Positions 1 through 4,550 of a stretch of DNA of 5,219 bases are shown in pieces. Source of the stretch: UBA1738 sp045658645 (GTDB lineage: Bacteria; Bacillota; Clostridia; UBA1381); NCBI GenBank assembly GCA_045658645.1, contig JAZOVJ010000048.1, positions 1 through 5,219 on the forward strand, written 5' to 3'. How positions within the stretch are numbered: the first letter of the stretch is position 1; the number at the start of each line of letters is the position of its first letter. The notes beneath the pieces were generated by a model, which saw nothing but the letters and a program-made list of their open reading frames with translations, did no database searches and was not told where the DNA came from. The translations under genes were made by a program, and so were the position numbers.

Positions 1-5
1 TTTAA

Positions 6-740
6 TTATTCCAAATCTTCCGGCATATCCCAGTTGTGATATACGTCCTGAACATCGTCATCGTCTTCCATATGCTCAAGCATTTTAGACATCATCTTAA
101 TCTGGTCAGGGTCGGTAAGCTCTGCCATTGTCTGCGGAACCATTGAGATTTCGGCAGAAGAAAGAGTATACTTTGCTTCCAATGCGTCACGAACTATGTG
201 AAAATCAGCAGGTGCAGTTGTGATTTCGATGCATTCAGCTTCCACCTGAATATCGTCAGCACCGGCCTCTAATGCGTCCATTGTGATTTCGTCTTCATCA
301 ATGCCGTCATTTTCGATTACAATAACGCCTTTTTCGTCAAACATAAAGCTAACGCAACCTGATGTTCCCATATTTCCGCCGAACTTATCAAAGTGGTGGC
401 GGATGTTTGCAGCGGTTCTGTTACGGTTATCTGTAAGAGTGTTAACGATAACGGCAACGCCGGCAGGACCGTAACCTTCGTAGGTTACTGATTCGTAGTT
501 ATCATCAGCACCCGCACCTGCTGCCTTGTTAATTGTGCGGTTAATGTTGTCGTTAGGCATATTTGCAGCTCTTGCCTTTGAAATAGCATCCTTTAGTGCA
601 GAGTTGTTATCAGGGTCCGGACCGCCGGCCTTAACAGCAACTAAAATTTCACGGGCAATTTTAGTGAAAATTTTTGCTCTTTGCGCGTCATTTGCGCCTT
701 TTTTTCTTTTAATGGTACTCCATTTTGAGTGTCCTGACAT
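6..740 (-). CDS. yebC: YebC/TACO1 family translation factor / putative transcriptional regulator
   Basis: The 244-residue product has the usual family length and starts with the family signature MSGHSKW followed by a Lys/Arg-rich helix (IKRKKGANDAQRAK). It contains the typical YEGYGPAGVA segment around residues 88-97 and TDNRNRT around 103-109, and ends in the acidic DDDDVQDVYHNW tail near residues 227-238. YebC proteins were long annotated as transcriptional regulators; the mitochondrial homologue TACO1 is a translational activator, and bacterial members have been linked to relief of ribosome stalling at proline-rich stretches. The protein is expected in the cytoplasm on the ribosome. The start is fixed by the N-terminal signature and by a GGAGG eight bases upstream (minus strand, about 749-753). 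It follows jag in the same direction but lies beyond a strong terminator, so it probably has its own promoter. A TTGGCA inside the terminator hairpin with a TACAAA 19 bp on is the only, weak, candidate. The stop codon is five bases from the window edge. Confidence 0.97.
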   Translation of the reverse strand: MSGHSKWSTIKRKKGANDAQRAKIFTKIAREILVAVKAGGPDPDNNSALKDAISKARAANMPNDNINRTINKAAGAGADDNYESVTYEGYGPAGVAVIVNTLTDNRNRTAANIRHHFDKFGGNMGTSGCVSFMFDEKGVIVIENDGIDEDEITMDALEAGADDIQVEAECIEITTAPADFHIVRDALEAKYTLSSAEISMVPQTMAELTDPDQIKMMSKMLEHMEDDDDVQDVYHNWDMPEDLE

Positions 741-787
741 AAATATTACCTCCCATACGGCTAATTTCGTATATTTGTATTTAATTC

Positions 788-819
788 AAAAAGGGTAATG
801 CCAAAGGCAAATACCCTTA
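788..819 (-). terminator. Intrinsic terminator after jag
   Basis: On the minus strand, AAGGGTA pairs with TACCCTT (791-797 with 812-818) and inside it TGCC pairs with GGCA across an AAA/TTT loop, with a small bulge between the two stems. The stem runs into a five-T run (788-792). It begins a few bases after the jag stop codon and so closes the rpmH-to-jag operon. The plus strand also reads as hairpin plus ATTTTTT, so the element could work in both directions, but no rightward gene arrives from the left. Confidence 0.85.
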
Positions 820-823
820 TTTT

Positions 824-1576
824 TTACTCTTCAGTGCTTTCTAAAAATTCATCAAAGCTCTTGTGCTTATTGTGGTTCTGCTGTCTGTATTCAGCAGCAA
901 TTCTTGATGAAATATGCGGTCTTTTTGGTTCAGAATGTTTTGGTGTGTAGTTCTTTGGTGCGATAACAACCTTTCTGTATGGCTCTTCACCGATTGAGAA
1001 TGTAGTAACATCCTCATTACCCTGAAGGCTTGAGTGAATAATGCGTCTTTCGTACGGATTCATAGGCTCAAGTGTGTGCTTTTTGCCTGTTCTTGCCACC
1101 TTATCAGCAAGTCTTGAAGACAACTGAAGAAGTGCTGCCTGACGCTTTTCACGATAGTTTTCTGTGTCAAGAATAACACGGACTCTCTCATCTGATTCAC
1201 GGTTTACAACAAGTGATGTAAGATACTGAAGAGCATCTAAAGTATCACCGTGCTTACCGATTACAAGACCCATACGAGAGCCTTCCATTTCAACGTCAAG
1301 ACTTTCATCGCCTGTTTTTGCGCTAACGGTGACGTCAAGACCCATAGCACCAAAAATGTCCTTCAAGAAGTGCTTTGCAACGGCTGCGTTTGCGTCTTTT
1401 GCAGAAGCCATTACACGTGCGCCCTTTGAACCGATGCCTAAAAAGCCTTTAGTGCCCTCGTCAATAACCTCGATTTCAGCCTCGTCTTCCTCTATTCCAA
1501 GCTCTAAAAGTGCTAAAGCCTTAGCCTCATCTACGCTTTTTGCTTCTTTTTCTGTTTTTGTCAGGTACTTTAACAA
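824..1576 (-). CDS. jag: RNA-binding protein Jag/KhpB (Jag_N, KH and R3H domains)
   Basis: This is a cytoplasmic RNA-binding protein. In Gram-positive bacteria KhpB/Jag acts with KhpA and influences cell elongation, division and sporulation-related gene expression. With the start chosen here it has 250 residues: a Jag_N domain at about 5-60 with the GFLGIG turn (44-49), a KH domain at about 75-145 with a GKHG loop (107-110) that fits the GxxG nucleic-acid motif, and an R3H domain at about 150-210 with the R-x3-H signature in ERRIIH (176-181) followed by GEEPYRK. A basic, low-complexity tail follows. The start is uncertain. TTG at 1576 has an AGAGGA eight bases upstream; ATG at 1585 would have that Shine-Dalgarno sequence touching it; TTG at 1600 has none. 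With the chosen start it overlaps the 3' end of yidC by 50 nt, the usual order for this pair, and is probably translationally coupled. Identity is firm; only the first 3-8 residues are in doubt. Confidence 0.93.
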   Translation of the reverse strand: MLKYLTKTEKEAKSVDEAKALALLELGIEEDEAEIEVIDEGTKGFLGIGSKGARVMASAKDANAAVAKHFLKDIFGAMGLDVTVSAKTGDESLDVEMEGSRMGLVIGKHGDTLDALQYLTSLVVNRESDERVRVILDTENYREKRQAALLQLSSRLADKVARTGKKHTLEPMNPYERRIIHSSLQGNEDVTTFSIGEEPYRKVVIAPKNYTPKHSEPKRPHISSRIAAEYRQQNHNKHKSFDEFLESTEE

Positions 1577-2507
1577 CGAAATCATCCTCTTTTCTATCAA
1601 AAAATTTATTTATTGTATATTGCTGCACAACCTGCATAACGCTGGAAATAATCCAGTAGATACCGATACCTGAAGGAAGTGTGAAAGTGAAAAATCCTGT
1701 CATTAAAGGCATCATAATGTTCATTGATTTAGACATAGATTGTGCCGGGTTATCTTGGTTTTGTGCCGCCTGATTTGCGGTTCCTGATAGCATTTGTGTG
1801 TACTTTGAAGAAAGCCAGGTCAAAAGCATAGCAGTAGCAGGGATAAGTATCAAAAGTGCAGTAGACAAGTCAGAGAAATTTCCACCCATAATTGCAGGCA
1901 ATGATTCGCTTGGCTGCTTTGACAAGTCAAGACCAAGGAAATTAAAGTTAATATCCCATGAAAGTTCCTGAGCCTTCCCAACAAGCTCTGACCAGTGTGA
2001 AAGCTGAATCTGATACATCTTGTTAATCTGGTCAACAGTTGAGTTTGCAAGGTTGCCGATAACATTAGGGAAGCTTTCCTTCATTTCAGACATAACAAGC
2101 TTCACGTTTTCGATAACTGCATTGTCATAAAAGTTAATGCCTCTTATATAAGTAAGAGGACGCTGAATTACACGGTAAAGACCGATAAGAATAGGGAACT
2201 GAATTAAAAGCGGAAGGCAACCGCCGGTCATACTGACGTTGTTTTCCTTATACACTTTCATCATTTCCTGCTGAAGTCTTTGCTGGTCGTTGGCATACTT
2301 CTTCTGAAGCTCCATAATAATAGGCTGTACCTTTTGCTGACGCTTCATAGCCTTTTGTGACTTAATCTGAAGCGGCATAAGAACAAGCTTGATAACAATA
2401 GTAAAAAGAATAATGGCAAGACCGTAATTGTCTACCAAATTGTAAATAAACTGTATCAACCAACCAAGAGGTCTTGTGATACAAAGCTCAAACAAACTAA
2501 GTTTCAT
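1527..2507 (-). CDS. yidC: YidC/Oxa1 family membrane protein insertase
   Basis: This integral membrane insertase places proteins in the cytoplasmic membrane, alone or with Sec. The 326-residue product shows the clostridial short form with no lipoprotein signal. The first hydrophobic segment lies near 15-45 (GLAIILFTIVIKLVLMPLQ) and carries K40 where the family has the positive groove residue. A charged cytoplasmic helical hairpin (about 48-92, QKAMKRQQ through MMKVYKENN) follows, then the hallmark GGCLPLLIQFPI (95-106). Further membrane segments lie near 213-235 and 265-297, the last with the typical PSGIGIYW. The stretch between the second and fourth segments (about 118-212) is long for this family. 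The C-terminus is strongly basic (KNRKRSKKRR), as in YidC forms that contact the ribosome. The start at 2507 has AAGGA seven bases upstream and lies 39 nt after yidD. The last codons overlap jag. Confidence 0.96.
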   Translation of the reverse strand: MKLSLFELCITRPLGWLIQFIYNLVDNYGLAIILFTIVIKLVLMPLQIKSQKAMKRQQKVQPIIMELQKKYANDQQRLQQEMMKVYKENNVSMTGGCLPLLIQFPILIGLYRVIQRPLTYIRGINFYDNAVIENVKLVMSEMKESFPNVIGNLANSTVDQINKMYQIQLSHWSELVGKAQELSWDINFNFLGLDLSKQPSESLPAIMGGNFSDLSTALLILIPATAMLLTWLSSKYTQMLSGTANQAAQNQDNPAQSMSKSMNIMMPLMTGFFTFTLPSGIGIYWIISSVMQVVQQYTINKFFDRKEDDFVVKVPDKNRKRSKKRR

Positions 2508-2546
2508 AACCTTTTCCTTTCTTTCGGAAAACTACTTATTAGTAAA

Positions 2547-2759
2547 CTATAAAAGCGGGTCATAACCGCCTTTATGAAAAGGATGACATTTTAAAATACG
2601 GCGAATGGCAAGATAACTGCCTTTTAACGCACCGTATTTTTCCACCGCCTGTAAGGCATATTCCGAGCAGGTTGGTATAAATCTGCAGCTTGGGCAGGAT
2701 TTAAGACCTGATAAGTGTTTCCGGTAAAAACGTATGGCAAAAATAAGAATTTTCTTCAT
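2547..2759 (-). CDS. yidD: Membrane protein insertion efficiency factor YidD
   Basis: This is a 70-residue protein of the YidD family (formerly DUF37, haemolytic-domain annotation), a membrane-associated factor that helps YidC-dependent insertion. It has an amphipathic, basic N-terminus (MKKILIFAIRFYRKHLS), then the family core: CPSCRFIPTCSEYA (residues 21-34), AIRRILKCHPF (about 50-60) and a terminal GGYDPLL. Length is normal. The ATG overlaps the rnpA stop as ATGA; the upstream bases show no good Shine-Dalgarno sequence, so translation is probably coupled to rnpA by reinitiation. An in-frame ATG 57 nt further upstream would add 19 residues lying entirely inside rnpA with no family similarity that I can see, so I reject it. 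It sits between rnpA and yidC as in most bacteria. Confidence 0.95.
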   Translation of the reverse strand: MKKILIFAIRFYRKHLSGLKSCPSCRFIPTCSEYALQAVEKYGALKGSYLAIRRILKCHPFHKGGYDPLL

Positions 2760-3085
2760 ATAATAATACCCATTTTTTTGAATGCGTATTTCACATCCCG
2801 AAGAACCTCGCCGCATTTCTTTTCGCAGATTCTGCTTCGTGCAACAATAACAATATCAAAGCTACCGTTAATTCTTGGGGACAAAATACGAAAACTTTCA
2901 CGCATAAGCCGTTTTGCCCGATTCCGTAAAACTGCTCCGCCTACGGATTTTCCGCAGGTTAAGCCGACACGAGTTTTTCCCAGCTTATTTTTTTGCGCAT
3001 AAACTACCACGTTATGACAGGGTATGCAATTTCCACGATAATAAAGACGCTTAAAATCTTTATTCAGCTTTAAAGTATTGTTCAT
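2756..3085 (-). CDS. rnpA: Ribonuclease P protein component
   Basis: RnpA is the small basic protein that binds the catalytic RNase P RNA and its pre-tRNA substrate for 5' leader removal. The 109-residue product has normal length. It carries LKLNKDFKRLYYRG at the N-terminus (family pattern L-x3-DF-x2-yy-G) and the conserved RNR helix, seen as LRNRAKRLMRESFR (53-66, RNR at 54-56), followed by the DIVIVAR strand (77-83). The start is the only ATG that fits the family N-terminus. Its ribosome binding site is weak (GGGG about 12 bases upstream), unlike the strong GGAGG of rpmH, which fits low expression of RnpA. It follows rpmH by 133 nt that include a possible attenuator, and its stop overlaps the yidD start. 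Confidence 0.96.
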   Translation of the reverse strand: MNNTLKLNKDFKRLYYRGNCIPCHNVVVYAQKNKLGKTRVGLTCGKSVGGAVLRNRAKRLMRESFRILSPRINGSFDIVIVARSRICEKKCGEVLRDVKYAFKKMGIII

Positions 3086-3121
3086 AACTTTTAAAACCCC
3101 GAAATTTCTTTAAGTAAAAGC

Positions 3122-3142
3122 AAAAAAGCGGGGCACGCCCGC
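3122..3142 (-). terminator. Attenuator/terminator between rpmH and rnpA
   Basis: On the minus strand GCGGG (from 3142 down) and CCCGC (ending at 3128) form a five-base GC stem over a CGTGC loop, immediately followed by six T (3127-3122). It lies within the 133-nt rpmH-rnpA gap. The stem is short, so partial termination is more likely than complete termination. This would give more L34 message than message for the genes behind it. The role is inferred. Confidence 0.6.
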
Positions 3143-3218
3143 CGGGGACAGCATTGACGCTTATTAAAAAAGGCAAAAAGCACAAGGTAAATTAGCCTCT
3201 TTACTTCTCGCCTTAATT

Positions 3219-3353
3219 TTATGCTGACAATTTTTTTCTGCCCTTTAATCTTCTTTTAGCTAAAATCTTTCTGCCGGAAGCAGTAGCCATTCTCTTTCTG
3301 AAACCGTGTTCTTTAGCTCTCTGGCGCTTTTTAGGCTGATAAGTTCTCTTCAT
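3219..3353 (-). CDS. rpmH: Large ribosomal subunit protein bL34
   Basis: The minus strand encodes 44 residues starting MKRTYQPKKRQRAKEHGF and continuing RKRMATASGRKILAKRR before ending KKLSA, which is a full-length and highly typical bL34. The protein is a very basic component of the 50S subunit that packs against 23S rRNA. GGAGG lies ten bases before the ATG (about 3364-3368). It is the first gene of the leftward operon and is read from a consensus promoter about 80 nt upstream. In the Firmicutes, rpmH marks the neighbourhood of the replication origin. Confidence 0.98.
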   Translation of the reverse strand: MKRTYQPKKRQRAKEHGFRKRMATASGRKILAKRRLKGRKKLSA

Positions 3354-3395
3354 ATTCCGAACACCTCCCGATATAATGAAATCTATTCTTTTTGC

Positions 3396-3416
3396 ATTTT
3401 TGCGGTAGGCAAAAAT
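3396..3416 (-). promoter_or_regulatory. Hairpin in the rpmH leader
   Basis: The transcribed leader contains ATTTTTGC and GCAAAAAT, a perfect 8-bp inverted repeat separated by five bases (CTACC on the minus strand). It lies roughly 10-30 nt after the predicted transcription start and ends 26 nt before the ribosome binding site. It is not followed by a T-run, so it is not a terminator. It could stabilise the 5' end of the message or serve as a protein-binding site; the function is unknown. Confidence 0.5.
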
Positions 3417-3431
3417 ACAGACATCGCTCTT

Positions 3432-3470
3432 ATTATATTCATTTTAAATACATTTGTCAAGAGTTTTTTT
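3432..3470 (-). promoter_or_regulatory. Consensus sigma-A promoter of the rpmH operon
   Basis: On the minus strand there is a perfect TTGACA (3455-3460), a 17-base spacer and a perfect TATAAT (3432-3437). A run of seven A lies just upstream of the -35 (3464-3470), where UP elements act. The start of transcription should be near 3425, giving a leader of about 70 nt. A perfect match to both hexamers is what one expects for a strongly expressed ribosomal protein operon. Confidence 0.9.
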
Positions 3471-3472
3471 GC

Positions 3473-3500
3473 AAATTTCTTTATATACAAGAAGAAATTT
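3473..3500. repeat. 9-bp inverted repeat upstream of the rpmH promoter
   Basis: AAATTTCTT (3473-3481) and AAGAAATTT (3492-3500) are perfect reverse complements with a 10-base spacer. The centre lies about 60 bp upstream of the rpmH start. The spacer contains TTATATACA (3481-3489), one mismatch from a DnaA box. It could be an operator, a hairpin or an AT-rich unwinding region; I cannot decide from sequence alone. Confidence 0.55.
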
Positions 3501-3524
3501 TGTTTTATGGGATTTTAAGGAAAG

Positions 3525-3567
3525 AAAAAAGGCATCCGCAAAAAGCTGTAAAGCTTTCCGGAATGCC
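3525..3567 (-). terminator. Strong leftward intrinsic terminator
   Basis: The minus strand forms a long hairpin. GGCAT pairs with ATGCC (3563-3567 with 3531-3535), CGG with CCG, and after a small internal loop AAAGCT with AGCTTT around a four-base loop. This gives about 14 pairs and is directly followed by TTTTTT (3530-3525). It stops transcription coming from the right (the candidate small RNA and/or the metallophosphoesterase gene) before the rpmH promoter. Confidence 0.8.
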
Positions 3568-3640
3568 CGTTTCCCAAAGCACGTTTTACGGTCTTTTATT
3601 CCACAAAAATCCCCTGTTATACAAACCTTGCTTATACCGT
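3525..3640 (-). ncRNA. Candidate small noncoding RNA, unknown family
   Basis: A leftward promoter (-10 at 3646-3651) and a strong leftward terminator (3525-3567) frame a transcript of about 115 nt with no convincing open reading frame or ribosome binding site. Besides the terminator stem, the RNA could pair ACGGT near its 5' end (3636-3640) with ACCGT (3588-3592), or alternatively CCGT (3588-3591) with ACGG (3567-3570). These two pairings compete for the same bases. I do not see the marks of SRP RNA, tmRNA, 6S RNA, RNase P RNA or a riboswitch that I know. The alternative is that this is only the 3' end of the metallophosphoesterase transcript. Confidence 0.4.
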
Positions 3641-3645
3641 TTACT

Positions 3646-3674
3646 ATTATAAAACATATAAAGCCGGCTAACAA
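3646..3674 (-). promoter_or_regulatory. Candidate promoter for the small RNA
   Basis: The minus strand has a perfect TATAAT (3646-3651), a 17-base spacer and TTGTTA (3669-3674), which matches four of six -35 positions. Transcription would start near 3639 and run left to the terminator at 3525-3567. The surrounding DNA is AT-rich, so a chance match is possible. Confidence 0.5.
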
Positions 3675-3687
3675 GGGAATTTCAATG

Positions 3688-3897
3688 CATTATAGTCATA
3701 ATGGCTTGTGTATAAAAAATGTTCAGTATGTGTGAACAAAAAACGTGATAATATCAAGGAAAATTCGATGTATGTTCACACAGAATAAAAGTCACGTTAC
3801 TCAAAATTGCCTGTTGTTAAAAATGTATATAGGCTATATGCGAAAAATACAACATATTGTAGAAAAAGGGTATAGTATAACACAATATACTGTGTTA
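3688..3897. repeat. Cluster of inverted repeats in the gene-free stretch
   Basis: This region has no convincing gene on either strand but at least eight inverted repeats. They are: CATTAT/ATAATG at 3688-3703; TGTTCA/TGAACA at 3720-3738; TGTGTGAACA (3729-3738) with TGTTCACACA (3773-3782); AACGTGA (3742-3748) with TCACGTT (3792-3798), interleaved with the previous pair; TGATA/TATCA at 3746-3756; ATATAG/CTATAT at 3827-3839; TACAA/TTGTA at 3848-3861; and TAACACA/TGTGTTA at 3878-3897, which covers the stop codon of the metallophosphoesterase gene. Several short ones may be chance in AT-rich DNA, but the 10-bp and interleaved 7-bp pairs are less easily explained. Possible roles are operator sites, part of a replication origin or a structured 3' untranslated region. 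Confidence 0.5.
3707..3715 (-). promoter_or_regulatory. DnaA box (perfect match to TTATNCACA)
   Basis: The minus strand reads TTATACACA. Nearby near-matches are TTGTTCACA (3731-3739, minus, one mismatch), TTATACAAA (3617-3625, plus, one mismatch) and TTATATACA (3481-3489, plus, one mismatch). A cluster of this kind between rpmH and the next gene is where many Firmicutes carry oriC. With only one perfect box, and dnaA absent, this is a candidate only. Confidence 0.4.
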
Positions 3898-4356
3898 CAG
3901 GCTGCAAACAGCCGCTTTTAGAACCCCGTTTTCGATTTCAATAACGCCGTATGTGCCGTTTTTCATACTGCCCGGGTTTAAAAGCAGAACCTTTTTTCTC
4001 GGGTCGCACAGACTTTTGTGGGTATGGCCGAAAACAGCACAGTCGCAACCCAGTGCTTCTGCTTTTTTCAAAAGCTCGGAATATGTGTCGTCAGATTTTA
4101 CGGAATATCCGTGACCGTGAGTCAGAAATATCTTTTTGCCCGCGGCTTCGACCACTACATCCTGCTCATCTGACGAAAAATCACAGTTACCCGGAACATA
4201 CTCGAATGCAATTTCGGGGAACATACGGCAAAGCTCCTTTGCGTCAGAAATATGGTCGCCGGCGTGGAGAATCATATCAACGCCAACTATATTATTAATA
4301 ACACGTATGCAGGACTCAATATTTCTGTGGGTATCTGAAAAAACTAAAATTCTCAT
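3895..4356 (-). CDS. YfcE/MJ0936-type metallophosphoesterase
   Basis: This 153-residue cytoplasmic enzyme belongs to the calcineurin-like metallophosphoesterase superfamily (Metallophos_2, COG0622 type), whose small members hydrolyse phosphodiesters with two divalent metals. All metal-ligand motifs are visible: SDTH (D8, H10), GD-x3-D (D34), GNCD (N57), THGH (H80, H82) and GHTH (H111, H113), followed by NPGS at 127-130. Length is normal for the small family. The start is set by the MRILVFSDTH beginning and by AGGAGG seven bases upstream; the longer frame reaching 4467 adds a tail with no family resemblance. The physiological substrate cannot be told from sequence. It is divergent from the spoIIE-like gene and shares an intergenic region containing a Spo0A box, so it may be affected by the sporulation switch. 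The nearest leftward terminator lies about 330 nt past its stop. Confidence 0.93.
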   Translation of the reverse strand: MRILVFSDTHRNIESCIRVINNIVGVDMILHAGDHISDAKELCRMFPEIAFEYVPGNCDFSSDEQDVVVEAAGKKIFLTHGHGYSVKSDDTYSELLKKAEALGCDCAVFGHTHKSLCDPRKKVLLLNPGSMKNGTYGVIEIENGVLKAAVCSL

Positions 4357-4384
4357 AAATGCACCTCCTGACAATATTTTACAT

Positions 4385-4413
4385 ATTATAACATTAAAGC
4401 AGAAATGCTGCCA
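4385..4413 (-). promoter_or_regulatory. Probable promoter of the metallophosphoesterase gene
   Basis: The minus strand has an extended -10, TGTTATAAT (4385-4393), with a perfect TATAAT hexamer and an upstream TG. The -35 at the 17-base position (4408-4413, TGGCAG) is poor, which is common for extended -10 promoters. Transcription would start near 4378, only about 20 nt before the start codon, just ahead of the AGGAGG. Confidence 0.6.
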
Positions 4414-4420
4414 CACTTTT

Positions 4421-4427
4421 TGTCGAA
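4421..4427 (+). promoter_or_regulatory. Spo0A box between the divergent genes
   Basis: TGTCGAA is a perfect match to the 0A box bound by phosphorylated Spo0A. It lies about 95 bp upstream of the predicted spoIIE-like start and about 45-50 bp upstream of the predicted metallophosphoesterase start, so it could affect both. Two poorer copies follow, TGTCGGT at 4451-4457 and AACGACA at 4470-4476, each with two mismatches. Confidence 0.6.
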
Positions 4428-4482
4428 ATGTAAAGCAAATGTAGTATTTATGTCGGTTTTTTATCACGAAACGACAACATCT

Positions 4483-4516
4483 TTCGGCAGGTTATGTAGC
4501 GTGTTGGTGATACAAT
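4483..4516 (+). promoter_or_regulatory. Candidate Spo0A-activated promoter of the spoIIE-like gene
   Basis: TACAAT (4511-4516) preceded by TG (4508-4509) is a good -10. At the normal 17-base distance there is no -35. Instead TTCGGCA (4483-4489), one mismatch from the reverse-orientation 0A box TTCGACA, ends 21 bp before the -10. Spo0A-activated sigma-A promoters such as spoIIE and spoIIG of Bacillus subtilis are known for this 21-22 bp spacing with a 0A box over the -35 region. Transcription would begin near 4523. Confidence 0.6.
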
Positions 4517-4550
4517 ATATGCATATAAAGTATACGAGAGGAAGAAGAAA

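Noticed and set aside
2760..2816. Upstream ATG start for yidD
   Set aside because: It would lie inside rnpA and add 19 residues without family resemblance; the ATGA overlap start matches the family N-terminus.
3170..3214. Possible larger hairpin after rpmH (AAGGC with GCCTT, inner GTAAA with TTTAC)
   Set aside because: The stems are short and separated by unpaired bases; the GC hairpin at 3122-3142 is a better terminator candidate.
3444..3735. Open frames on both strands across the gap (plus 3392-3652 and 3454-3735, minus 3444-3674)
   Set aside because: They overlap the terminator hairpin and promoter elements, lack good ribosome binding sites and give cysteine/phenylalanine-rich products with no recognisable domain.
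3857..3881. Rightward promoter near TTGTAG and TATAAC
   Set aside because: The spacing is only 13 bases and no gene follows in that direction.
4357..4467. Longer N-terminus for the metallophosphoesterase (frame open to 4467)
   Set aside because: The family begins at MRILVFSDTH, an AGGAGG precedes the ATG at 4356, and the extra part covers the promoter and the Spo0A box.
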